64,000 bases of DNA from Corbicula japonica. Lineage: Eukaryota; Mollusca; Bivalvia; Venerida; Cyrenidae. Shown piece after piece: positions 25,251 through 36,514 of this stretch (position 1 is the stretch's first letter; every line of letters starts with the position of its first letter). Both the position numbers and the translations under genes were made by a program. The notes beneath the pieces are model-generated. The model ran no database searches and had not been told where the DNA came from. It saw nothing but the letters and a program-made list of their open reading frames with translations. Location of the stretch: positions 496,001-560,000 of the forward strand of contig JAZAYU010000223.1 in the NCBI GenBank assembly GCA_038501625.1, given 5' to 3'.

Positions 25251-26586
25251 CTCACCTGAGCACGAAGTGCTCATGGTGAGCTTTTGTGATCGCCTGATGT
25301 CCGTCGTCCGTCGTCCGTCCGTCCGTGCGTGCGTGCGTCGTCAACTTTTTCTTCAAACGACTTCTTCTCTTGAACTCCTGGGCCAATCTTGCTGAAACTT
25401 GGCAGGAATGTTACTTGCATGAAGCTTTACCAAAATTGTTCAAATGGTTCCGGTCCATTGCCTATCTAGGTCACAGAGGATAAAAATAGATTTTGAACAT
25501 GAAATTTTAAAAAATCTTCTTCTCTGAAACCGTAAGGCCTAGAACTTTGATATTTGTTGTGTAGCATCACCTAGTGGTCCTCTACCAAGATTGTTCAAAT
25601 TATAGCCCTGGGGTCAAAATTGGCCCTGCCCCAGGGGTCACTTCATTTTACATAGACTTATATAGGAAAAACTTTAAAAATCTTCTTGTCTGAAACCACA
25701 AGGCCTAGAGCTTAGATATTTGGCATTAAGCATCCTCTAGTGGAACTCTACAAAGTTTGTTCAAATTATTTCCCTGGGGCCAAAATTGGCCCCGCCCCAG
25801 GGGTCACTTCATTTTGCATAGACTTATCTAGGAAAAACTTTAAAAATCTTCTTGTCTGAAACTACAAGGCTTAGAGCTTAGATATTTGGCATTTAGCACC
25901 CTCTAGTGGAACTCTACAAAGTTTGTTCAAATTATAGCCCTGGGGTCAAAATTGGCCCCGCCCCAGGGGTCACTTCATTTTACATAGACTTATATAGGAA
26001 AAACTTTAAAAATCTTCTTGTCTGAAACCACAAGGCCTAGAGCTTAGATATTTGGCATTTAGCATCCTCTAGTGGAACTCTACAAAGTTTGTTCAAATTA
26101 TTTCCCTGGGGTCAAAATTGGCCCCGCCCTAGGGGTCACTTCACTTTTCATAGACTTATATAGGAAAAACTTTTAAAATCTTCTTGTCTGAAACCACAAG
26201 GTTAGAGCTTAGATATTTGGCATTTAGCACCCTCTAGTGGAACTCTACAAAGATTGTACAAATTATTTCCCTGGGGTCAAAATTGGCCCCGCCCCAGGGG
26301 TCACTTCATTTTACATAGACTTATATAGGAAAAAGTTTAAAAATCTTCTTGTCTGAAACCACAAGGCCTAGAGCTTAGATATTTGGCATTTAGCATCCTC
26401 TAGTAGAACTCTTCAAAGATTGTTCAAATTATTTCCCAGGGGTCAAAATTGACCCCACCCAGGGGTCACTTCATTTTATATAGACTTGTACAGGAAAATT
26501 TTTTAAAAATCTTCTTGTCTGAAACCACAAGCTGAGAGTACTTTTGTACTCAGGTGAGCGATATAGGGCCATCATGGCCCTCTTGT
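25251..26586 (+). mobile_element. TIR-bounded element with ~166-bp core tandem repeats, inserted in a retroelement relic
   Basis: The left end CTCACCTGAGCACGAAGTGC and the right end, on the complement, CTCACCTGAGTACAAAAGTA form terminal inverted repeats. A microsatellite of CCGT/GCGT (25300-25340) follows, then about six core units spaced 166 bp apart, each with CTGGGGTCAAAATTGGCCCC and TCTTCTTGTCTGAAACCAC. The retroelement relic continues on its far side (26612-26985). It has no coding capacity and is absent from duplicon B at this position. Confidence 0.8.
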
Positions 26587-26611
26587 TTTACTAAATAACA
26601 TTTCTTCTTGA

Positions 26612-26985
26612 CTGTGTGGGGTGATGAGGCTGTTTTTTTTCTGAATGTGGCGATTCCTGAAATGCATTCACCTTTTTATAAGCAAGTATTAGGCATCTCA
26701 ATGGGTATTTATTGGGTATGCCTTGTTGCTGATCTGTTTTGATGCTGTTATGAAAGAGACATTATGTTATCTCTTTCTTCCGAACATCAAAATGACATTA
26801 TTACAGCTTTTTACACACCGAGGTACCTTGATGATTTGTTAAAATATAGCATACAACACATTTCCATCTCTGGTCAAAAATATATCCTTATGAACTCCCG
26901 CTTAAAAATTCTTCAGAAAAGCAAGCAAACTGTTTTTTGTCTATTTCTTTTCATTGAAATTCGATACGTTACTACAAAAATATAA
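26612..26985 (+). pseudogene. Continuation of the retroelement relic
   Basis: About 26612-26680 matches the 3' end of the retroelement family (GAATGTGGCGATTCCTG). It is followed directly by sequence matching 30430-30740: GGCATCTCAATGGGTAT, TTATCTCTTTCTTCCGAACA, and GGTACCTTGATGATTTGTTA, which encodes the YLDD motif. The 73-codon open frame here covers part of that relic. Rearranged and frame-broken. Confidence 0.7.
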
Positions 26986-28529
26986 GTCTAGATCATCTAG
27001 ACGTTCTATCATTTATCAGTATCACACTGCTCTGACGAACGTCTAAGCCATCGCTTTATAAAAAGTCTGATCGATAGGTGGCGCTTTTGCAAGATAAACA
27101 AATCGCGATTTCTAATGACATTTCTTAACAGTGCTTTAACAATATTTATTCCACAGAAGGCAAAGTGAAATTTAGGTTACATGATAAAGAGCTACAAAAG
27201 CATGCATATGTTGTTGTTTTTTTAAACAAAGGCGTTTAAGTACTTGCTTACCTCATTTTACTGTATTATACTGTATAGCGTTTAATATTAGCAAACTTTG
27301 CATAAATCAATGTAATTAATTGTTGTTATTTTTATACGTTAAGAAAAGTAAGAACAGTAAAGTAAATAGCTTGACGTAGAAATACAAAAAATATATTTGC
27401 AGCCAAACACAGAAACAAAGAAACACTAAACATCAATTAAATGCCTTCATGACTATAGAGTTACTAACAACAATATCTAAGGTCTCTTGTCTTACATATG
27501 TATAAAGTAAGAGGTATTTTTAAAGGTGTGCGTGACCTTTAATTTCATGGTTGGGAAAATGGATGACAAAAATAAAATTGTTAATTTCTCTCTTCATAAT
27601 TAAAAGTTTTTTTAAAGGACCTTGCATAGTCAGTATCACTTGCATAATAGGGGCATATGAATTGTTTTTGTTTTGCGATGCTTCGTTTTCGTGTTTGATT
27701 GCAAATAGAATTTAAGTGATTATCAAGCTTCAACTATTTTTCTTTTCTGTTCTACATTGTCTTAACGCTTTTGTCTTTATATATTTATAGATTTTTTTTG
27801 AAATTTAGTCTAGGTGAGTTCACGGTGAAATGTTTCTAAGGTCGCCGTGAGGGTATGCCAAAGAATATGAAGTCAAGTTACACACCGTTCAACCCGATAA
27901 GGTGAATGCCTTGGGTAAGACGACGGCAGTTGCTTGTGTACATGAACGTTTTTCGGCGAAACTGAGTATTGGCCTGATTTTTACATTTTCCGGCTATATA
28001 TTAGCAGACAAAAATATACATATTGATTCCCTGTTTGTTAAGGACTCTACTGACGAAATCTTGACGCACACAGGATATTATTTACAGAGAAATTGCAGAA
28101 AACGTGTGCAATTTTTTGACAAAATATGTCATTTGACGAATCGGTCGCAAATATCCTTTTAATAGCCAAATCTGAAATATTTGAAATATACCATGATAAA
28201 GTTCAATTATTTCCCTGTAATTATTTGAAACCACAGCTTCCAATTCGCTTTCTCTAGAAAGATATTTACTTTTAAACTTGGTACGTCGTGGTGATTTTGG
28301 TAATGACAACGGCCGTTAACACTAAAATATTGGTACAGTTGAATGCAGTTTCGTCAGTGGATTGGATAACGTTAACGGCCGTCAAGTGAAAATTAGCTTT
28401 GTCTCTACAATGATTAACACTGGTCTTGAGAACATAATTAAATGTTTTTATTGCTTCAGACATTAAGATCAGCGCGTCTGAATGATCGTGACTACAAAAA
28501 AGAAATTGCAGAACTAAGGTTGCCATGGC
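26986..28529. other. Non-coding end of duplicon A unique part
   Basis: To about 27870 this matches duplicon B (46260-47280). About 27872-28435 has no match in B, which instead has about 360 bp of other sequence. Homology resumes at CTTCAGACATTAAGATCAG (28457; B 47659). A small inverted pair GGCCGTTAAC/GTTAACGGCC lies at about 28310-28380. Several overlapping short frames have no recognisable product. Confidence 0.5.
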
Positions 28530-29194
28530 AACCTAAAGGAAAAACTTTAAAAATATTCTTGTCTGAAACCACAAGGTCGAGAGCTTAGATATTTCGCATT
28601 TAGCACCTTCTAGTGGAACTCTACAAAGATTGTTTAAATTATTTCATTGGGGTCAAAATTGGCCCCGCCCCAGGGTTCACTTCATTTTACATAAATTTAT
28701 ATAGGAAATATTTAAATATTTAAAAATCTTCTTCTCACAAACCACAATGTCTACAGCTTAGACATTTGGTAAGTAGCATTGTAAAATGGATGTCTACTAA
28801 ATTTGTTCAAATTATGTCCCCTGGGTCAACATCGGCCACGCCCTAGGGTTCTCTTGGTTTACATATAGTTATGTTTGAAAAACATGAAAAATCATTTTTC
28901 TCCGAAACTATTAGAACTAGATCTTAGATATTTGGTTCTGAGTATTGTGTAGAGACCCTTTATCAACTTTGTTTAAAAAATTGCCCTGGGGTCAAAATTG
29001 TCCCCGCCCCGGCGGACCTTAATATGTAAAAAAGGAAAACTTTAAAAATCTTCCTACTGGAAAACTCAATGCCTAAAGCTTAGATATTTGGTATGTAGCA
29101 TTATCTAGTGGATGTCTACCAAGTTTGTTCAAATTATGTCCCCTGGGGTAAAATTGGCCACGCCCCAGGGTTCTCTTAGTTTACATTGATTTAT
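28530..29194 (+). repeat. Tandem-repeat element core units (left part)
   Basis: Core units of the same family as 25251-26586, more diverged from each other. The units contain CTTGTCTGAAACCACAAGG and GGGGTCAAAATTGGCCCC. The element is split at 29194 by the retroelement that follows and resumes at 31767. Confidence 0.8.
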
Positions 29195-31766
29195 TGACCT
29201 TCCAAGTATCTTTAAAGATAAAACTGTTGAATCGGCTATACCTAATTATTTCAAGAATACTGAAACACCCATCGTTTGTTATAACAAGCCTATTAGAAAC
29301 AAAATTTTCAATTTCAACAAAATTACCTCGGATTTACAGATTGTTGAAAACACACCATCATCTTGAGACTGTTCTAATCCAAAATTTTGCTATCAACCTG
29401 CCGGTCATATCGTTACAGGGGATCTAAATGTTATCAAAGACTTTAGAATCCGCAATTTAATTTCAAAAGGTCCAAAATACAGAATTCCATCGGACATCGA
29501 CTTTAATACCTGTCGTGCGGAAATTGCAGAGTCTTTAAACTCTTTTTGCAATAAATGGTGTAAACGAGAACATGCTGAGCCTAATGCTCTTTCAAACTGG
29601 AAAAAACAAATATTCAAAATAATTGACACTCGTATATCCTTCTATAAAAGAAACATAGCTTTACTACCACCTCGACCTCGTTTTAACTTTCGTCATTTAA
29701 AAAAGGGTATTCAAGATTTTCACAACAAATTTGTTTTAACACCTGCTGATAAGGCTTCAAATAATGTTATTATAGTGTGACGTATACACTATATAAATGT
29801 TCAAACTGAAGAGCTTAATAGCACTAATGCTTATACGCTGACTTCTTCATCTGAGAGTGATATTGTTACTGCACACACTCTACAAATTACTAAATTTAGA
29901 ATCAGTGTTGAGCCGAAACAAGACAAAGTACCTACAATGTATTGGTTGCCTAAAATGCACAAAACACCGTACAAAGCAAGATTTATCGCTAACTCTAGTT
30001 CTTGTACAACTACAAAGTTATCCGTGCTCTTAACATCTTGTCTTACAGCTATAAAAGAACATGTAATTAGGTATTGCGAAAAAGTTTTTGAAACTACTGG
30101 CAAAAATTTATTTTGGTCTATAAAAAATTCAAATGACGTTTTGAAGAAACTTAAATCAAATAATTTTCAGGCGTTCTGTTTGTCTACATATGATTTTTCT
30201 ACCTTGTATACTTCTCTCCCTCATAATTTAATAAGAGACAAGCTAACCAGTCTCATTAAAAAACTTTTGCTAGAGAAAATAAAACATTTATTGCTTGTAA
30301 TGAACATAGGGCATTCTTTACAGATGGTTCTTATGATAATTATACTTCATGTACCTGTCAAGACCTTATACAGGCGCTCACATTTTTATTGGATAATATT
30401 TATTTGAGATTTGGTACCTCTATTTATAAACAAGTAATAGGCATTCCAATGGGTACTAATTGTGCACCCCTTGTTGCTGATCTGTTTTAATACTGTTATG
30501 AAAGAGATTTTATGTTATCTCTTTCTACCGAACATCAAGATGATATTATTACAGCTTTTAACAACACATCGAGGTACCTTGATGATTTATTAAATATAGA
30601 TAATAACCATTTTCCATCACTGGTTAATAAGATTTATCCTAAAGAACTACAGCTTAATAAAGCGAACACTTCAGAAAAGCAAGCAAACTTTCTTGATTTA
30701 AATCTATCCATTGACAATGGTTACGTCACTACTAAAATTTGTGATAAAAGAGATGATTTTAATTTTAATATAGTAAATTTTCCGTTTCTAGACGGCGATG
30801 TTCCTCGTGCGACTTCTTACGGGGTTTATATCTCACAGCTTGTTCGCTTTTCAAGAGCTTGCAACGATGTGAATGATTTCAATGAACGTAATCTTTGCAT
30901 TACAGAAAAACTTTTAAAACAAGGTTATCCGTATCACAAATTAAGGAAAACCTTTTGCAAGTTTTATCGCCGATATCCAGATCTTATTCATAAATACAGG
31001 TGCAGTTTAAATCACTATTGCAACAAGGTATTTCACAGCCAGTTTTTTATGGAGATTTTATTTATAAACTTAAGAAGATAAAAGGCGATGTTAATTTCTC
31101 CCGGTTATTCGTAAAAACCATCTGTAAATTTAAAAAGAAAGGTTACCAACATGATATTTTACAGCGCACTGCAGGCCTGGTGATTAACCCATCTACAGTT
31201 GATAATTATGCTTACCTCTTTGGTTGCACGACGGTGGCAGGGGTTTAAGAGTTTATGAAAGTGTTTGGGGAAGTCTTTTCTAAAAAGAACCTAGAAGCTC
31301 GATTTGTTTCTTTTATCACTGTCATCGTGCTCTTGCTGATTTTACTCCAGGTGCTCTGGTCTCTGTAAGATCATTGAGTACCCGCCCTTTGGCTTTGCAA
31401 TGCTATAAAATTCTTATGTTTATATGTTTGTATGCTTTTGCATGCAACATTGTTGAGCTGATGGGTGGGTTGGAGTTATTTCACCAAGACAATTTGTACT
31501 TGTTTTGTGATACGAGAACCTGTTGGGGCAAGTGTGAGGTTGGTTCACCCTAGAACCTGGTTTAAACCCCCAGTGGCAATTTGTTTTGCCACTGACCGTT
31601 CCAAGGCGGTAACCCCTCCGGTTCTCACTTCCGTTATTTGTTTGTGGCGTCCAGTTTGAAACTGATTTTTGTAATACCATGCTCTCTTTTCCTCTCTACT
31701 TTTTGGCTGTGTGGGGAGGCTGTGTATGCTGGATGTGGCCATTCCTGATAAGCATATTTCATTTTT
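29195..31766 (+). pseudogene. 5'-truncated retroelement with YLDD reverse transcriptase, Penelope-like type (broken)
   Basis: Non-LTR-type retroelement body. Frames in order are a lead-in region (DLPSIFKDKTVESAIP), a CRAEIAESLNSFCNKWCKRE stretch, the YWLPKMHKTPYKARFIANSS motif (29937 on), STYDFSTLYTSLPH (motif A-like Asp), then RYLDDLLNI (30580 on, catalytic YxDD), FLDLNLSI, and a long C-terminal part to about 31248. Several frameshifts and stops (for example TGA near 29778, TAA near 30488) break it. The 3' region to 31766 ends in a T-rich tail. The target TTAT is present at both edges (29191-29194 and 31767-31770) and the uninterrupted site is seen at 32080-32090, so this is a single insertion. 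An LPK-H motif with YLDD fits Penelope-like elements (knowledge from memory). The expected GIY-YIG endonuclease is not visible. Confidence 0.8.
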
Positions 31767-32121
31767 TTATATAGGAAAACATGAAAAATCATTTTTCTCC
31801 AAAACTAATAGGACTAGACCTTAGATATTTGGTGTTGAGTATTGTGAAGAGAACCTTTACCAACATTGTTTAAATGTTGGCCCTGGGGTTAAAATTGGCC
31901 CCGCCCCGGTGGCCCTTAATATGTAAAAAAGAAAACTATAAAAATCGTCCTACTGGCAACCTCAATGCCTAAAGCTAAGATATTTTGTATGCAGCATTGT
32001 CTAGTGTATGTCTACCAAGTTTGTTCAAATTATGTCACCTGGGCCAAAATTGGCCACGCCCCAGGGTTCTATTAGTTTACATTGATTTATATAGGAAAAC
32101 ATGAAAAATCATTTTTTCATC
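31767..32121 (+). repeat. Tandem-repeat element core units (right part), end of duplicon A
   Basis: The same core units resume after the retroelement (TATAGGAAAACATGAAAAAT, CTGGGGTTAAAATTGGCCCC). The run stops at the abrupt junction with duplicon B at about 32121. The right TIR of the element is missing. Confidence 0.75.
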
Positions 32122-32930
32122 ATGACGGTTTTGCTGCTGTCAGGGGTTGGAACATGCATCTTTTTACAAACATCTATTGTTATAAAATCTTCATTACTTT
32201 TGTTACCCTGTTCACTCTTGTATGCTGAGTTCGTTTTGAAGTAATTATATTTGACAAATTGCAAATTAAGAAAAAAACGTTTTTCAAATATTTCCGCCGT
32301 TGCTCAAATTTAGTTCAAAATACAGCTGCAGTTTAAAATCAATCCTGTAACAAGGATTTTTCAACCAGAGTTTTACGAAGATTTATTTATAAATTAAAGA
32401 AAATAATTGGCAATATTTATATCCCACAAGAGCAAATTAAAGGGATTTTGAATATTAACACATGATTTCGTGACAGATACTCACATGTTTCTTGTTGATT
32501 CTTTGTGTCTTACAAATAAGGGGAAATGCCAATCTCCTTCGCAGAGTTGTCGTTCCTTACACTCACTTTACATCTCTGCGAAAGGCTCAATGTCAAAAGT
32601 TTTTACTAAACTCGACAGCCTTATTTAATACAGTCATCCATTATGAATTTGAAAGCTTGAGGTAAAACAAATGACTGAAATCTTCACTATCTATCATTAA
32701 AACCGAAGAAACCCAAGCTATTGTAAATGTAATTGGTGAACTATTTCTTTGAGTTAAAGTAAAAGTAGTTGAAAGAAGTCCCAGCCTATAACAGAGGTGA
32801 ATGTAATGAACCGATAGTGTAAGAGAGTGGGGAAATATTCCAATTTTGTGAAAAAAAAGAAATTTACCCATAAGATTAAAGAACACAGTGTTACATCAAG
32901 GATACTAGAGCTAGAAGTTTTTGAAACATT

Positions 32931-33223
32931 AAAAAAAAATGAAATATGCATATCAGGAATGGCCACATCCAGCATACACAGCCTCCCCACACAGCCAAAA
33001 AGTAGAGAGGAAAAGAGAGCATGGTATTATAAAAATCAGTTTCAAACTGGACGCCACAAACAAATAACGGAAGTGAGAACCGGAGGGGTTACCGCCTTGG
33101 AACGGTCAGTGGCAAAACAAATTGCCACTGGGGGTTTAAACCAGGTTCTAGGGTGCACCAACCTCACACTTGCCCCAACAGGTTCTCGTATCACAAAACA
33201 AGTACAAATTGTCTTGGTGAAAT
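32931..33223 (-). mobile_element. 5'-truncated retroelement 3' end, private to duplicon B
   Basis: Reverse complement of 31465-31766 of the broken retroelement, nearly identical, with its tail appearing as A9 at the left edge. Duplicon A has the empty site (TTTTTGAAACATTTTAAAGC near 10336). On the plus strand it leaves a long open frame (132 codons from 32827) that is not a gene. Because only 3' ends recur, it fits target-primed, 5'-truncated insertion. Confidence 0.85.
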
Positions 33224-33792
33224 AAAGCAATCACATGAATCATACGAATTCAATAAAATCGATTTGTTGTTATTTCTGTTGTTCCTGAATTCTTTAAATA
33301 TCTGAGAATTCCTGAACGTCTTTGCTGACTATATCTTGATTTGTATACATTTGCCAGACAAAAAACCTCAAACATTGTTGTCAGCATTAAATTAATAATG
33401 TGGATATTTAAAGAATTTTTCGTTTTGATGTAAATAGAATTAGAGAGAAATTTTCTCTAATGTTTTAAATTTTCTTAGCTTATTCAAAATGAAGATGCAA
33501 TAATGACATTTATTATTGCAAAGTTTTATTGAACTGCATTTTGCCGTTAAGGCAATTTTGTTGTGTTTTTTTTTTCGATGGAAGTGTAATGACGTCTGGA
33601 GTATGCCTTTACAAAACCATTGATTAAGGAAATACAAAACTTGTTATAGATTTATCAATCACAAGAAGGTTATGTTTAGTCATTTACAATAGTTTGAAAT
33701 ATTACTCATAGCGCTGGTTGCGAAAGGGATACAATTTGTCCCTTGAGAAAGTTATCAGCTGTTAATGCACACTGCAAATTCTTATTCCAGTA

Positions 33793-35532
33793 TAGACAAT
33801 CCCAGAAATCGATAACGCCCGAATAACTTCCCCTGAATACTCTCCGTTTTGGCCATTACGGTACTGAAGAAAACTTCCAAACAAACCAGAAGTGCTGATT
33901 TATTTTTGATATTGATCTACTCTTTTAGAATTATATATCTATGAACTCTTACAGTATACTCAATATAAAAATGTTTAACAAATTATTTATTTTAATAGGC
34001 GACAGAAATTTACTGGTGGTGTCAGCATTATGCAATCTTAAAGACCCATTGGTTAAGAATGACTGATGGAAACGATTAATGTACAGAATTGGAATGAAAA
34101 AACACAACAACCTATTACTTAAACTTCTTTTTACATAAAATGGAAGTGTTGTGACACACTTTTTCATTTTATGTAAAAAAGAAAGAAATTTAATAATGAA
34201 TTACTAACATTACAATTTTAATAACGGCATATTTTAACTCTACGGGTTTTAATCGCATGAATGAACTAATCCAGACCGGCTAGCATACTTTTGCCGTCTG
34301 ATCAGGATCTGAACTATTCACGTTTTGATTCATTAGGTTATTTCCGATTAAGAAGGAAACATCGTAGATCCTGATTCAGGCAGCATGGATAAGCTGGCTG
34401 ATCTGGATCTACACTGTTCGCACATGCAATTAAATCATTGTGCGTTAAAATCGTTCTCATAAAGGATAGTAATTTCCGAACAGTGTTAACACTGTTGAAT
34501 ACTTCATAAACAATGAAAATCTGATGCATTTTTGGCTGCTTTACTTTTTTCCATTACTATATATATGGTGCTCTTTTAATGATATTGATGGGCAGCTATT
34601 GATCTTTCCAAAGATTATATATCATGGATGAAAGTTACAAAATTGTTATCAACATTTACTATCACAATATTGCAGAATCTGCAGTCTGTGAGGTTTTAAA
34701 AATCGTGTTAAGGAATTAGTTACAATTAATATAGAATAAGGATGAAGATCGATGTTATATATTTATTTCACTGCTCCATCTTTTCTTGACTTACCGGTAC
34801 ATATCATCTCCTCAGTTATTGTGGAATCATTCATTTTTCTAGCTTATTTCAAAACTCCATTTAATAAGGATTTGTCACAATGTGTGAACAGTTTAGATCC
34901 AGATAAGCTGGCACAACCATCCCATCCCATCTGGTTCTACACTGTTCGCATACGCGCTAATTGCCACATATTAAAGAAAAATATTAATTTTTTTTTGCTA
35001 CGCATATGAAATTTCAAGATTCCCGGTTAATGGTATTGGAGTACGAACATTTTGCATATTACGCATATTTTAATGATACATGATAAAAAGTAATAAGTGG
35101 TTGTTAAATTTTGCCCAGTGACTTGTACAATGTCAGGTCAAAGCATATATTTAAAAAATGAAAATTTTAAACTTTAACCCTTAACAGTCTGATTTTTTTT
35201 GGATTTGTGAAGATCACAAGCGTACCATAGTTTACCCTGCTCTTTACTTGTAAACTTATGAAAACAACTGTCATTTGCTGATGAATAAAATTAAAACAAG
35301 TTATAATAAAAAGTGATTTTGCGATAAAATCATTGCGAAATTTAATGCTTTAACTATCCAGTTAATATGATTTCAGTTTATAGTTAAATTTTAACTGTTT
35401 TATCACAGTGGAGGGTTAATTTTGTAGTCTTCATAGTCACAGGTTTTCAGGAATCTTCAGTACCGTAATGGTGAATTAGTCACGTGACTACCAATATGGC
35501 GGCGGTCAATTTATCAATTCTGGGATTGTCTA
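33793..35532. mobile_element. 1740-bp TIR transposable element without transposase, private to duplicon B
   Basis: The ends are perfect inverted copies, TAGACAATCCCAGAA and its complement TTCTGGGATTGTCTA. A second inverted pair lies inside (CCATTACGGTACTGAAGA near 33852 and its complement near 35454). Duplicon A has the intact empty site CCAGTATTTCC at about 11472. Removing the element restores that site exactly, so there is either no duplication or a TA that is part of the end. Only short scattered frames lie inside, so it is non-autonomous. It also carries a repeat with GATCTGGATCTACACTGTTC-like pieces at about 34390 and 34890. Confidence 0.85.
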
Positions 35533-35904
35533 TTTCCTGTAGTAGTGCAAATATTATATCTACAGCAGAATTTTCCTGTTGATTCATGAAAGAGCTGGTA
35601 CTTTATCTCAAACAAATTTACCGCAAAATTACGGAAAATCTGAAAAGTGAGCATATAGGAACCACACGATTGACTTTGGAGAGAAGCACTGTCATTTTCC
35701 CATAGTATTGAGAACGAACTATTTTGGTTTAGTTTAAATCTTTTTTAACAAGTTCAAAACATTTTTTGTGGTTTACAATTAGTCTTTTAGTTTCTACCCT
35801 TTGTATAACAGAATAAGCTGCTTGGATATGCGTAAATCATTTACATAAACCATTTACATAATTATTGCATTTGGAATAACTGACTAGCTGGTTGTCTTTA
35901 AAAC

Positions 35905-36227
35905 GATATTGCCTCTACCTGGGAGCTAACCCGCATCGTCACGGCGACAGCGCCTAGCCTTGCGATTCCGACGACGCAACCGACTAAGCTAAGCGGGACA
36001 ACTTCCAAAAAGGTTGATCGGATAGCCCTGTAATACATTATCATAACTGCATGACATCGGTTCCGGATTATTTTACTGATAACACTACTGACTATATGTA
36101 CGGGTGAACGTTTTAAGGCCGCCACACTGCACAAATAGCGTTACTGTGAATTTCAAATAATATAGCCTCTACCTGGGAGCGAACCCCACTGTCACGGCGA
36201 CAGCGCATATCCCTGCAATTCCGAAGT
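35905..36227 (-). repeat. Tandem SINE heads (duplicon B copy)
   Basis: Counterpart of 11849-12170 with a few base changes and a 4-bp insertion (GCTAAGC). It is old enough to be in both duplicons. Confidence 0.7.
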
Positions 36228-36265
36228 ATCGTATGAATGTATTTATTGGTTATTCAGTAAAATTC

Positions 36266-36327
36266 AATATCCGTGTACTTGTTTCACGTCAACTTATTGA
36301 CATTAGTTGACGTGAAACACGGATATT
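36266..36327. repeat. Asymmetric hairpin upstream of exon B1
   Basis: Counterpart of 12205-12272. The right arm reads GTGAAACACGGATATT and lacks about 7 bp that are present in A, so the stem is shorter. The loop sequence is unchanged. Confidence 0.65.
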
Positions 36328-36514
36328 TAATTTTATAAAATGACCTACTAGTAGGGGGGAGGGGGGGAATAAAATGCTATTTGACTGTTTCTGGATTGAC
36401 AACTTAAATTTGTATTTGAAAGCATCTTGTGAATTCTTATTGAAACTATTTATCTACTGATATGATGATATCATGACAATGATCATGTTTTTAAAGTACA
36501 CTTCATATTTTCAG

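Larger units (their letters stand above)
9535..32121. repeat. Duplicon A (first of two head-to-tail segments)
   Basis: From the run CATGACGGTTTTGCTGC at 9534 onward, the sequence matches duplicon B, which starts at 32121, nearly base for base over long stretches that include two coding exons and their splice sites. Homology is clear to about 27870 and resumes at about 28440. The segment ends in a tandem-repeat element (28530-29194 and 31767-32110) that was split by a retroelement. Private to A are 10813-11373 (TIR element), part of 16360-17060, about 18320-19300, the 41-bp minisatellite and the element at 25251-26586. Because A runs directly into B, the arrangement is a tandem duplication or two adjoined haplotypes. 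Confidence 0.85.

Noticed and set aside
28298..28390. Inverted GGCCGTTAAC pair as a regulatory site
   Set aside because: Only about 10 bp per arm at wide spacing in non-coding sequence; too weak to support.
32827..33225. 132-codon plus-strand frame
   Set aside because: It is the antisense of a retroelement 3' end joined by chance to flanking sequence. Duplicon A lacks the insertion.
35490..35532. ATGGCGGCGG run as an alternative start exon for B1
   Set aside because: It lies in the right end of a transposon that is absent from duplicon A and has no donor in the required phase.
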